Part shown: positions 27,306 to 35,547 of the stretch, in pieces
Position numbering within the stretch: the stretch's first letter is position 1
Layout: the number at the start of each line of letters is the position of its first letter
From: Bartonella rattaustraliani AUST/NH4
GTDB taxonomy: Bacteria > Pseudomonadota > Alphaproteobacteria > Rhizobiales > Rhizobiaceae
Reading direction: 5' to 3'
NCBI RefSeq assembly: GCF_000312565.1
Contig: NZ_CALW02000064.1
Span: forward strand, 1-39,343
DNA length: 39,343 nt
Translations under genes and position numbers: made by a program
Notes under the pieces: model-generated
Database searches by the model: none
What the model was told of the DNA's origin: nothing
Seen by the model: the letters and a program-made list of their open reading frames with translations, nothing else

Positions 27306-28679
27306 TCACGCTCTATAGGTTACAGCCTTAACGGCTTCAACAATTTCAGCAGTGTCAGGTAAAGCCAGTTTTTCAAGATTGGCAGCATAAGGCATTGGCA
27401 CATCCTTACCAGAAATTGTCGCAATTGGAGCATCAAGATAATCAAAAGCTTGTTGCATAACACGCGTTGCTATTTCAGTTCCAACAGATGATTGAGGATA
27501 CCCCTCTTCAATTGTTACCAAACGACCTGTTTTCTTCACCGAAGAAACAATTGTTGGAAGATCCATTGGACGAATAGTCCGTAAATCTATCAGTTCAACA
27601 TCAAGTCCAAGTTTTTCAATTTCTGGTAGTGCTTGAACCGCATAATGCATCCCGATTCCACATGCAACAATCGTAACATCTTTTCCAGATTTATGGATAC
27701 GTGCCTTACCAATCGGCAAAACAAAATCATCAATTTGAGGAACCTCAAATTGATGACCATATAAAATCTCATTTTCAAGAAAAACAACAGGATTTTCATC
27801 ACGAATAGCAGCTTTTAACAAACCTTTTGCATCTGCTGCACTATAAGGCATAACAACTTTAAGACCCGGCACATGACCATACCACGCAGCAAAACACTGA
27901 GAATGCTGAGCACCAACACGCGCCGCAGCACCATTGGGACCACGAAAAACCATCGGAGCAGTCATTTGTCCACCGGACATATAACGGGTTTTCGCTGCAG
28001 AATTGATAATCTGGTCCATAGCCTGCATGGCAAAATTGAATGTCATAAACTCAACAATGGGACGTAAACCTCCAAATGCAGCACCAACAGCCAATCCTGC
28101 AAAACCATGTTCTGTAATTGGTGTATCAATAACGCGACGCGAACCAAACTCTTCCAATAAACCTTGGCTTACCTTGTAAGCACCCTGATATTGCGCGACT
28201 TCCTCTCCTAAGAGAAAAACCATTTCATCACGCCGCATTTCCTCAGCCATAGCCTGATTAAGCGCTTCACGCACCGTCATCGTCACCATTTTTGTCCCTT
28301 CTGGAATATCAAAATCAGGAAGAGTATCCACAACAAGAGGTTCTGGCACAGGTGAAGACACAAAAGAGGATTCGCTTCCACTTTTTGGCTGCATCTTTAA
28401 ACTTTTAGCAGTTTGTGAAATATCCTCAACAGATTCACCTTCCTCCAACAATACCGCGATAGCCGTGTTAACCTTCACAGATTCAGAACCTTCAGACACG
28501 AGAATTTTACCAAGAATACCTTCATCAACAGCCTCCACTTCCATCATCGCTTTATCCGTTTCAATCTCAGCAATCACATCACCAGAATTCACTTTATCGC
28601 CTTCGTTCTTGAGCCATTTAGACAATTTACCTTCTTCCATCGTCGGAGAAAGCGCAGGCATCAAAATATTAATAGACAT
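27306..28679 (-). CDS. pdhB: pyruvate dehydrogenase E1 beta subunit with N-terminal lipoyl domain
   Basis: A 457-residue E1-beta. Unusually compared with most bacteria, but as in Rhizobiales, it carries its own lipoyl domain (1-80, K43 in [11 protein letters not shown]). That domain closely resembles the one in PdhC, which suggests duplication. A Ser/Pro-rich linker of about 50 residues leads to the transketolase-type domain ([28 protein letters not shown]) and the C-terminal transketolase domain ([15 protein letters not shown]). It pairs with PdhA to form the thiamine diphosphate enzyme that decarboxylates pyruvate. Gaps of 16 bases to pdhA and 13 to pdhC mark one operon. Confidence 0.95.
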   Translation of the reverse strand: MSINILMPALSPTMEEGKLSKWLKNEGDKVNSGDVIAEIETDKAMMEVEAVDEGILGKILVSEGSESVKVNTAIAVLLEEGESVEDISQTAKSLKMQPKSGSESSFVSSPVPEPLVVDTLPDFDIPEGTKMVTMTVREALNQAMAEEMRRDEMVFLLGEEVAQYQGAYKVSQGLLEEFGSRRVIDTPITEHGFAGLAVGAAFGGLRPIVEFMTFNFAMQAMDQIINSAAKTRYMSGGQMTAPMVFRGPNGAAARVGAQHSQCFAAWYGHVPGLKVVMPYSAADAKGLLKAAIRDENPVVFLENEILYGHQFEVPQIDDFVLPIGKARIHKSGKDVTIVACGIGMHYAVQALPEIEKLGLDVELIDLRTIRPMDLPTIVSSVKKTGRLVTIEEGYPQSSVGTEIATRVMQQAFDYLDAPIATISGKDVPMPYAANLEKLALPDTAEIVEAVKAVTYRA

Positions 28680-28695
28680 ACTCGCTTCCTTCGCT

Positions 28696-29736
28696 TCAAA
28701 CTAAAATATCAGTGTAGAGCTCAGAAACATCTGGCTCTGGATCACTTTGCGCAAAATCTACTGCGTCTGCAATAACCGCACGCACCTCTTTATCAATAGA
28801 CTTTAAATCGTCTTCACTTGCAAAACCTTGTTTTAAAATACGATTCTTTACCTGATCAATCGGATCATTTTCTTCTCTTACTTTCTGAACCTCTTCTTTT
28901 GATCTATATTTTGCTGGATCAGACATAGAGTGACCACGATAGCGATAGGTCTGCATATCAAGAATAATCGGCCCTTTCCCCGAATGCGCCCAAGCAATTG
29001 CTTCATCAGCTGCGCCTTTGACTGCTTGAACATCCATACCATCAACAACAATACCTGGAATTTCAAAAGAAAGACCACGACGCGAAAAATCAGTCTCTGC
29101 AGATGCACGCGCAACTGACGTTCCCATAGCATATTGGTTATTTTCAATAATATAAACAACGGGAATCTTCCAAAGTGCTGCCATATTAAAACTTTCGTAA
29201 ACCTGCCCCTGATTTGCAGCACCATCACCAAAATATACCAATGTCACGTTATCTTTACCAAGATACTGATTGGAAAATGCCAAACCAGTGCCAATGGGAA
29301 CCTGTGCCCCAACAATACCGTGCCCACCATAAAAATTCTTTTCTTTAGAAAACATATGCATAGACCCCCCTTTCCCTTTAGAAAAGCCTCCTTGACGCCC
29401 CGTTAATTCTGCCATAACACCACGCGGACTCATTCCAACCGCCAACATATGCCCATGATCACGGTAAGAAGTGATTACCTGATCACCTTCTTTCGCTGCC
29501 TTTAATGTTCCAACAACAACAGCTTCTTGTCCGATATAGAGGTGACAAAAACCACCAATAAGCCCCATCCCATAAAGTTGTCCTGCTTTTTCTTCAAAAC
29601 GACGAATTAAAAGCATTTTACGATAAGCATCAATTTCTTCTTCTTTTGTAAAACGCGCTATTGATGCACTCTTTGTGGTGCTTGATAATGCAGTATGCAC
29701 CACCGACGCAGAACTTTTTTTAGATCTTTCTGCCAT
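28696..29736 (-). CDS. pdhA: pyruvate dehydrogenase E1 alpha subunit
   Basis: A 346-residue E1-alpha. The thiamine-diphosphate motif runs from GDGAANQG (about 170) to ENN (about 200), about 30 residues as expected. The phosphorylation-loop-like region [11 protein letters not shown] and the active-site HGHMLAVG are intact. The N-terminal 28 residues are Ser/Thr/Lys-rich with no catalytic features. It is first of pdhA-pdhB-pdhC; the 141-base gap to ftsB upstream probably holds the promoter. Confidence 0.96.
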   Translation of the reverse strand: MAERSKKSSASVVHTALSSTTKSASIARFTKEEEIDAYRKMLLIRRFEEKAGQLYGMGLIGGFCHLYIGQEAVVVGTLKAAKEGDQVITSYRDHGHMLAVGMSPRGVMAELTGRQGGFSKGKGGSMHMFSKEKNFYGGHGIVGAQVPIGTGLAFSNQYLGKDNVTLVYFGDGAANQGQVYESFNMAALWKIPVVYIIENNQYAMGTSVARASAETDFSRRGLSFEIPGIVVDGMDVQAVKGAADEAIAWAHSGKGPIILDMQTYRYRGHSMSDPAKYRSKEEVQKVREENDPIDQVKNRILKQGFASEDDLKSIDKEVRAVIADAVDFAQSDPEPDVSELYTDILV

Positions 29737-29877
29737 ATTAAACTCCCTTTTATGATTATCTAAGGATAACCTTTACGAACGTAAGTTACAAGCATTATCA
29801 GTCCGCTCAAACGCTCTCATAGGCAATTGTTTCAGAATATTTTTCGACATGAAGCGATTTCTAACCAATTTTTGATA

Positions 29878-30195
29878 TCATCTCAAAGGCGTTAAAATTG
29901 TCAACTCATTTGGCTTAGAAAGGTTTAAATTCTTTCGAATGTACTCATCCAACATATCTTTCTCAATATGCCCATTGCGTAAAAGAGTAATACGCTTTTC
30001 AAGAAAGCTCCGCTCAGCCTCTACTTTATGAAGCTCTTCTTCTAATTCAGCAATATGTTGATTAACCTCACTGCGTGAATACAAACCGTATTCACCATGA
30101 TAAATATGATAACTGAAGTAACTTAAAACTCCCACCGTTATAAGCGGCAGTACAAAGCGCACCTTGATCGATTTGCGTTTTTGCTTTGTCCACAT
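29878..30195 (-). CDS. ftsB: FtsB/DivIC-family septum formation initiator
   Basis: A 105-residue bitopic protein of the division machinery. A basic N-terminus (WTKQKRKSIKVRF) precedes one transmembrane helix (about residues 14-30) and a periplasmic coiled coil rich in E, L and K (about 45-72). The C-terminal DMLDEYIRKNLNLSKPNELTIL is the FtsB-type end. FtsB links FtsL and FtsQ at the septum. It precedes pdhA on the same strand, as in other Rhizobiales. There eno is usually next on the far side; here the accessory region begins instead. Confidence 0.88.
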   Translation of the reverse strand: MWTKQKRKSIKVRFVLPLITVGVLSYFSYHIYHGEYGLYSRSEVNQHIAELEEELHKVEAERSFLEKRITLLRNGHIEKDMLDEYIRKNLNLSKPNELTILTPLR

Positions 30196-30526
30196 AAAAT
30201 AGTACAGTCTTTATAGCATAACCCTTTTAACACTCAGCGATACTATGCATAATTTTCATTAACACCTCATTACCAAAGCCCTTCACAAAAATAATTTTCT
30301 CCCATATATTTACCACAAGTTACTGCACTTTATAGACGGGTATGGATGTAATTTTTTTCCCATCTTTATCCCTGATAACTCCCTTTAAAATAACTGTTGT
30401 AGCTTGTCATCAGGTTTTGCAGCAATTCATTTTTAAAATTCACGTCTTTTAAAAAAAATTAAAAGGGTTTTCAAAGGGTCTTCAAAGATCATTTAAAGCC
30501 CCTTTAAGGCAGCTTTTTCTCCTTTA
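30196..30526. other. 330-base joint between ftsB and the phage-derived region
   Basis: No gene. It contains the ftsB upstream region, then an A/T-rich stretch (30440-30460) and an 11-base-period repeat at 30462-30505 described separately. It marks the change from the conserved pdh block to phage remnants. Confidence 0.55.
30462..30507. repeat. 11-base phased AAAG repeat with adjoining dyad
   Basis: AAAGGGTTTTC (30462) and AAAGGGTCTTC (30473) are near-identical direct repeats. AAAG recurs at 30484 and 30495, so four AAAG starts are exactly 11 bases apart. The last copy lies in the dyad TTAAAG-CCC-CTTTAA (30493-30507). Spacing of one helical turn suits protein binding to one face or slight bending, but no function is known. 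Confidence 0.45.
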
Positions 30527-31352
30527 CTAAAAATCGCAATTTGAGATGATAATCTCTTGAGCTGGAGTCGGCTTATTTGATGAAGAGCAGGTATAAGAAG
30601 TGGTGACCTCTTTTATCTTAAATGGGCTAAAGCTTTTACGGATCTCGGGCACATCATTGAGAGACAGAAGAAACTTCCCCTTTAATTGTGCAAGCAGTGC
30701 GGACATCCTCTGATAATCCTCTCGCTTAAACAAATCCTTTCCATAGTAATCCTCAGCACCCCAATAAGGCGGATCAAGGTAAAACAAGGTGTCCTTCCGG
30801 TCATAGCGCTTGATAAACTCAAACCAATCCAAATGTTCAATGGTAACACCCGCTAAACGACGGTAAATAAGCTTTAAGGAGGCTTCAAGTTTGAGACTAT
30901 TAAACCGTGCACCACGGTGTGGACTTACTCCAAACGTCTGTTTGGCCACTTTGCCACCAAAACTCAACCGCTGCAGATATAAAAAACGCAATGCCCGCTA
31001 CTAAATCTGTCAGATTCTTTGGATCTTGGGTGCGTAACCGTTCAAACGCCTCACGGCTACTCACTTGGAACTCCAACAAATCCACGAAAGGGTAATAATG
31101 CCGTTGCAACACCCGAAAAAAATTCACCACATCACCTGAACGATCATTGATCACTTCACATGAGGGGAGTAATTTTCTCCTAAAGAACACCCCACCCATT
31201 CCAACAAAAGGCTCTGCATAAGTGCAATGAGGAATGCCTTCAATGATTTTGATAAGGATCTTCGCCAACCTGGCTTTGCCACCAATATAAGCAGCAGCTG
31301 GTTCTATAGGATCAACCGATTTTAACTTTTCTTTATGAAGTATATCCATCAT
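30527..31352 (-). pseudogene. phage-type DNA adenine methylase (Dam, D12 class), frameshifted
   Basis: Two overlapping frames make up one D12-class adenine methylase of about 275 residues. The upstream frame (31352 to about 31000) has AAAYIGGKARLAKIL and the SAM motif YAEPFVGMGGVFFRRKL. The downstream frame (from about 30997 to 30527) has LRFLYLQRLSFGGKVAKQTFG and the catalytic DPPYWGAEDYYG. Removing one base near 30998 restores LTDLVRALRFLYLQRL, so a single inserted base breaks the gene. Either half alone lacks a motif needed for activity. Such solitary methylases are common in phages, and gpD next door supports that origin. A sequencing error or programmed shift cannot be excluded, but no slippery site is seen. 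Confidence 0.85.
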
Positions 31353-31461
31353 TTCTTAACACTCTTTCATCTATATTCGCCGTCTTCTCATTGCTTTTAA
31401 GTGATAAGAAGTGGCTGCGATGTTATGTGAATGTGCATCGGACGGGGGTGTGTCGCAAAAC

Positions 31462-32493
31462 TTAACCCCGTTGGCTGGGCAACCAGCCCAGCCTCTCTTC
31501 TGTATTGCTTTCCTTTCCCTTCTCTGGAGCCTCGAGAGTGATCTGTGTGGTGTATCCGCTTTGTTTCTCATAGCGATGTGTGACGGTTGCAGCTTTCCAT
31601 GGTCCATTAATTTCTTCACGGAACCCTTGCAGGAGCAGCGGTTGGTCCGCCATGATTTCTGGGCGTCCCTCAAGGATCAAAGAACCACTGCCCACAGCAC
31701 GGCAAAGCCTCTCCGACTCGGAAGCTGCTGCTGCTTGTGCTTCCCTCTTGCAAGGGTAGCAAGTCCGCAGACGGCGCACGGGACCCGTAAAACCTGTCTG
31801 ATGTTTAACCTGACATTGCTGCCCTTGTGCGCGATCAAAATAAACAGCTTCAATGGTGCCGTATTGCGTGCGCGGCTCTAAGGTGAATTCCCAATTTGAG
31901 CAGTCGTGCTTATGAAGGGTGAGTGAAGGTAAATTGTCCCCGCTTAAAAATAAAAACTTATGGTCTTTGATCAAAAAACGTGCCTGCATACGATCCGCAA
32001 GACGCGTTAAAAAATCAACTGCCGATTGATCTGTTCGAATCACATAAGGAAGAGCCAGTTTGCTCAACTGGGGGCTCACCTTTGCTTGATAACCATGGCG
32101 TTTGGCGAGTGTCTCAACAATCTCAGCAATGGTTTTGTGGTCAAAATGTTCACTCGCCTGTTCTTTAAGCTCTTTGCGCATCGAAGCGCTTTTGCCACAA
32201 AGGCGTAAAATCTCTCCATCACTCCCACCAATACTGACCACCGACTCGACAACAAAACGCCCCATAAAGGCATGGATGCTGTTTTGATAGCCAAAGATGA
32301 CCTGGAGTGCACTGTTGCTTGAAGGAATTTCTAAATCATGCCCACTCTCATCAAACTCTGCTTCAAAGCTATCGGATTCATTGCCCGCATGATCGGTGAT
32401 CGTTGCCGTTAAAAGACGCTGATAAAAGACCTCATGAACAAATTTCTCCCCCACTTTTACTTCTATAAAGGGATGTGTACGTCTTAATCCCAT
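31462..32493 (-). CDS. phage late control/tail protein gpD-like (P2 D family)
   Basis: A 343-residue protein resembling gpD of P2-type tailed phages, a baseplate/tail hub component with a VgrG-like fold. It starts MGLRRTHPFIEVKVGEKF, contains the typical TATITDHAGNESDSFEAEFDE near residue 30 and the DQSAVDFLTRLADRMQARFLIKD stretch near 155-178. The base composition is visibly richer in G and C than the neighbouring chromosomal genes. The frame is intact. The ATG overlaps the end of a gpX-like remnant, the normal phage order X-D. An 8-bp hairpin lies in its last codons. Without the rest of the tail genes it is an orphan, unless used by another phage or tail-like particle in the genome. Confidence 0.82.
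   Translation of the reverse strand: MGLRRTHPFIEVKVGEKFVHEVFYQRLLTATITDHAGNESDSFEAEFDESGHDLEIPSSNSALQVIFGYQNSIHAFMGRFVVESVVSIGGSDGEILRLCGKSASMRKELKEQASEHFDHKTIAEIVETLAKRHGYQAKVSPQLSKLALPYVIRTDQSAVDFLTRLADRMQARFLIKDHKFLFLSGDNLPSLTLHKHDCSNWEFTLEPRTQYGTIEAVYFDRAQGQQCQVKHQTGFTGPVRRLRTCYPCKREAQAAAASESERLCRAVGSGSLILEGRPEIMADQPLLLQGFREEINGPWKAATVTHRYEKQSGYTTQITLEAPEKGKESNTEERLGWLPSQRG
31473..31493 (-). other. GC-rich hairpin at the end of the gpD gene
   Basis: GGCTGGGC (31473-31480) and GCCCAGCC (31486-31493) form a perfect 8-bp stem with a 5-base loop, inside the last codons of the gpD-like gene. No T-run follows on the minus strand within about 10 bases, so it is at best a weak terminator or attenuator. 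Confidence 0.4.
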
Positions 32494-32531
32494 AGCCGCT
32501 TGACCACACTATTCTTCTCTTGGCTGACAAA
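32484..32531 (-). pseudogene. 3' end of a gpX-like phage tail gene
   Basis: Immediately before gpD, a second frame reads FVSQEKNSVVKRLWD and then stops, its stop codon overlapping the gpD start (ATGGGATTAA). Phage X proteins commonly end in a valine-rich stretch plus LWD/LWE and overlap D in just this way. A stop lies one codon upstream, so only 15 codons survive. The remnant is short and this identification is tentative. Confidence 0.4.
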
Positions 32532-32545
32532 TTAATGAAGAATTA

Positions 32546-32850
32546 TTGCGCTTAGCCCCCAAAAATCCTGCGAATGAATATTTTAAGCTTGATCTTCTAG
32601 GCTTCAATGATATGAAATTGAATGATTTATTGATTTTCTTGTATGATAACGAAAGACTGCTCTTGATGAAAATGTTTCAGAAGTATGAAACCTCCCATCA
32701 ACCGTATGGGCGATATCTGGATCATGAGTGAGCACCGTTTACTGTTTAGTGACGCTACAGATAATGCCTGATATGCAAAAACTACTGGAGCTGGTGAGCT
32801 GGCTAAAATGGTTTTTACTACAGCTTACTTATTTACAAAAAGCACAACAA
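32546..32850 (+). pseudogene. decayed phage ParB-type DNA methyltransferase
   Basis: Pieces of one protein appear in successive plus-strand frames. First FKLDLLGFNDMKLNDLL (about 32579-32630), then DENVSE (32665-32682), then KPPINRMGDIWIM and SEHRLLFSDATDNA (32688-32768). After an in-frame stop the same frame continues YAKTTGAGELAKMVFTTAY. In intact phage and prophage ParB-domain/N6-adenine or N4-cytosine methylases this order reads roughly LDLLGF..ELNDLL, then P..GDIW.LG.HRLLCGDAT, then YAKLLGAGELA.MVFTDPPY. The catalytic DPPY is lost, and at least two frameshifts and one stop are present. Homology is from memory of the family. Confidence 0.65.
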
Positions 32851-32859
32851 ATTACCTTG

Positions 32860-33141
32860 TCAGTATTGATCCGATACCTTTGCGAGAAGTTGTTCAACTT
32901 GAATGCTGATTTCATGATGTTTTAGCCAACGTTGTCCACGCATGGTTGCAATATGTCCCAGTTTGAGCGGGTGATAATTAATATTATGCGCTTGAGCACA
33001 AGCCATAATTTTTTTATTAGATACCTTCGAGCCGAAAATATGCAAAAGCAAAGGTGGCTTATTAAATTGAGAAATTACTTCAATAAACCTACACGAAAAA
33101 TCATGCCAAGGAGAATGAACCCAAAGAATGCAATAATGCAA
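32860..33141 (-). pseudogene. C-terminal fragment of an unrecognised protein
   Basis: A 93-codon frame from a TTG; the open frame extends only 7 codons further before a stop, and there is no ribosome-binding site. The product has a core of alternating hydrophobic residues (PPLLLHIFGS, IMACAQAHN) and ends GHIATMRGQRWLKHHEISIQVEQLL. This reads like genuine protein sequence, so I take it as the tail of a larger gene that lost its front. It abuts the methyltransferase remnant, suggesting a recombination joint near 32850. Confidence 0.35.
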
Positions 33142-33557
33142 GCTCTGCCATTTTGCTAAAAGCTAAAAAAAAATTACACAAGATTGCTCATTGCTATAAT
33201 CATAAGGCAGTTCATGAAAGACATTTTTCCTTCTCTCTTCTCTAGTTCTCCATACATCAACCCCTCTCTTATGGTGCACAGGCAAGCAAACAAAATTAAT
33301 TCAACATAAAAAAATTTGAAATAAAAGAATCTTACCATATTCGGAGCTATGATTTAAAATGAATAACGATGATTTATTATTATAAATCAATTTGTTATCT
33401 GAAACAACCTCACGTAGTTGCCTCTTAGTTTAACCAACGTTCAGCGCACTTCTTACATGTGCTTTTACTTTAAAAACCGCTTCCCTATTTAAAGCATAAA
33501 TAGAATAGCAAGACTTCTATCCTTTTTGCCTAAATCGGAACGTACACACACAAACAG
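33142..33557. other. 416-base interval downstream of the flavoprotein operon
   Basis: AT-rich, with stops in all frames at short intervals. No clear terminator for the operon is seen. Nothing else is recognised. Confidence 0.5.
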
Positions 33558-33728
33558 TTATCTGTTCTTGTAATGTTTTCTTAAATTTATCGACAATTTA
33601 TTCTTTTTACCAGTCGTCAATACGAAAATACCTAAAACGCGCTGCCGAATATCCTGACCATACTTAAACTGTTTACTTAGCGCCTCCAAACACTTTTTTG
33701 AGGAATTAAATTTACCTAGTTGTGACAT
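33558..33728 (-). CDS. 56-residue basic protein, translationally coupled to the FAD gene
   Basis: A short gene that overlaps the last 17 bases of the FAD/NAD(P)-binding gene in another frame. GAGGTGA lies 3-4 bases before the ATG, a good ribosome-binding site placed inside the upstream gene. The product starts MSQLGKFNSSKKCLEALSKQ, has one Cys (C13), a hydrophobic patch near 31-38 (VLGIFVL) and is rich in Lys/Arg, especially the C-terminus INLRKHYKNR. No signal peptide or confident membrane helix. I do not recognise the family. Overlap plus ribosome-binding site suggest a true accessory member of the operon. Alternatively it is the front end of a decayed longer gene, but no continuation is visible after its stop. 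Confidence 0.6.
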   Translation of the reverse strand: MSQLGKFNSSKKCLEALSKQFKYGQDIRQRVLGIFVLTTGKKNKLSINLRKHYKNR

Positions 33729-35547
33729 AACTCACCTCTATTTCATTAAACATCTGTTGTATACATTTGTCCGAATCCAATAGAAAGCGAGAATTCACAC
33801 CTGGACGTGGCAGAACAAAGGTAAAAAAACAAGGACCTTCAACCGGATTACCTAAAGACCACACATTTTTTTTCACACGTCCATTGAGATCGATAATATT
33901 ATAATTTCGATCAATATTCAGACCACCTGTATGATAGTCTCCATTTACATATTCTGTGAGAAAACCTTTACTAAAAAGGTTTCTGATTAATAATGAGCGC
34001 TCAAGATTTATGTCAAATGGATCTATCCTCGCTTGGATAACAACATCTGCAACCTGCGTCATTGTTTCTTCTGAGAAAGTACCAACAATACGGAAAACAG
34101 AATTCTTCTCATCAATCTCCAAAGTGGGTGAAGGACCAAGATCTATACGAAGCACACCACTGTCGATTAAAGCGAGTAACTGCCTGTTCCGCACTAAAGG
34201 GGGACCAACAGCTATACGATTCATAATAGGAACAAAGTCGCTTACAAAACGAGCATGCGAATCTGGTGTCAAACCACCCCATTCAACGCAATAGCGCATA
34301 GTATCACGCACATCCCTCAAGACATCGGCTGCCGCTTTGACACTGCCAGAAACATTTCCTGCGTAAGCATTTTTGAGATCGTCTTCCAAAAATTCATAGA
34401 TATAGCGTTTGTAATCAACGGCATTTTTGAATATAATGCCTTGTAAGGGGTATAATATTTCGTCAATTTTCCTAAAATCTTTATAGTCAACGCGCGCAGT
34501 CTCACCTACGGCTTTATAGTATGCCCTCAACATTTCCTTTTTCAAGACTGGAAGAACATCTTCAAAAAAATCAAATTTCTTTTTTTCCTGTCGTAGAGAT
34601 TTGAAGTAATCTAATGTAAAGAATTCAGCTGTATAAGCCCCAGAGGCCCCCTTCTCATTTATGGCGCGAGAAGAAAATGGAAGTCCTTGTCTTGAGAAGA
34701 GACTGATAATGGGTTCTCGCCCTGATGGTATATATTCCAAGCGTCCTCTGTTCTCTTTATACCGACCTCCTCTTCCAACAGTGAGCTCGGCGATAACATC
34801 ATGCGCCGTTAATCCCATACCTTGCACCAACACTCGAGCATCAGGACTAACACTTTCTAGCATAGATAAAGGATAAGGAGATCTTATGAATTCTAAATTA
34901 GGATTTTTATGTTTATTTGAAGAAACAAAATTTATTTTTTGTTGCTCGTTTTCGGTGAGAATATTAGTGCCATGCCCAGTAGTCATAAATATAAATTCAA
35001 AGGACTGCTTATAATCCCCATCGACCACAACAATAAATTCACGCTCTGATAGTGGTTTAATATCAATAACATGAGATCTGATAATGGACACATCTACATT
35101 ACGCGGTCTATTTGCTGTCAATAGATCTACAACGAATTGCAAATAATTGCCTAGTTCGGCACGTGAGAGATAGTCATTATCATCTATAGGTGCTCCAATA
35201 TCTGAGTCCTCAGCCATATGATAAAAGTTAGAGCCTATTTTACGAATACCTGAATCTTTAGCCCATTGAGCGAATGATGGTCCGTTGGTATATGGACCAG
35301 AAACTTCACAAGTTTTATCTAAGAACATAGTCATTTGTGATGCAACTGTATTGACTAATAGATAATTTGCTTGCCTTGGCGAATGAGATCCACAACCATG
35401 TTCATTGGGATCAAATATTGTCAGGTTTATATGCACACTACTTATATAACGACGAGCATAGGCATTTAGCCTCTCATAAAAACTAATGCCACGCGCACCA
35501 AAACCGATGATAGCACAATTAATAGTTTTTTTTCTGTTTGTAGCCAT
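33712..35547 (-). CDS. FAD/NAD(P)-binding protein (NAD_binding_9-type)
   Basis: A 611-residue protein with an N-terminal dinucleotide fold: CAIIGFGARG at 11-20 (G-x-G-x-x-G), acidic strand end FDPNEHGCGSHS and TTGHGTN near 192-198. VQGMGLTAHDVIAEL near 245-260 is a second nucleotide-binding-type turn. The C-terminus SLGNPVEGPCFFTF resembles the FAD-closing segment. This layout fits the broad FAD-NAD(P)-binding family (Pfam NAD_binding_9), whose members include N-hydroxylase-like enzymes of unknown substrate. It has no signal peptide. AAGGA precedes the ATG, which lies 29 bases inside the end of the MFS gene, so translation is coupled. Substrate unknown; an oxidative step on a small molecule is a reasonable inference. 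Confidence 0.78.
   Translation of the reverse strand: MATNRKKTINCAIIGFGARGISFYERLNAYARRYISSVHINLTIFDPNEHGCGSHSPRQANYLLVNTVASQMTMFLDKTCEVSGPYTNGPSFAQWAKDSGIRKIGSNFYHMAEDSDIGAPIDDNDYLSRAELGNYLQFVVDLLTANRPRNVDVSIIRSHVIDIKPLSEREFIVVVDGDYKQSFEFIFMTTGHGTNILTENEQQKINFVSSNKHKNPNLEFIRSPYPLSMLESVSPDARVLVQGMGLTAHDVIAELTVGRGGRYKENRGRLEYIPSGREPIISLFSRQGLPFSSRAINEKGASGAYTAEFFTLDYFKSLRQEKKKFDFFEDVLPVLKKEMLRAYYKAVGETARVDYKDFRKIDEILYPLQGIIFKNAVDYKRYIYEFLEDDLKNAYAGNVSGSVKAAADVLRDVRDTMRYCVEWGGLTPDSHARFVSDFVPIMNRIAVGPPLVRNRQLLALIDSGVLRIDLGPSPTLEIDEKNSVFRIVGTFSEETMTQVADVVIQARIDPFDINLERSLLIRNLFSKGFLTEYVNGDYHTGGLNIDRNYNIIDLNGRVKKNVWSLGNPVEGPCFFTFVLPRPGVNSRFLLDSDKCIQQMFNEIEVSYVTTR

Noticed and set aside
31371-31673. 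100-codon minus-strand frame overlapping the end of gpD
   Set aside because: It is mostly an alternative frame of the gpD coding DNA, Arg/Cys-rich and without family resemblance; GC-rich DNA easily stays open.
32728-32925. 65-codon plus-strand frame
   Set aside because: The DNA is better explained by the methyltransferase remnant in another frame.
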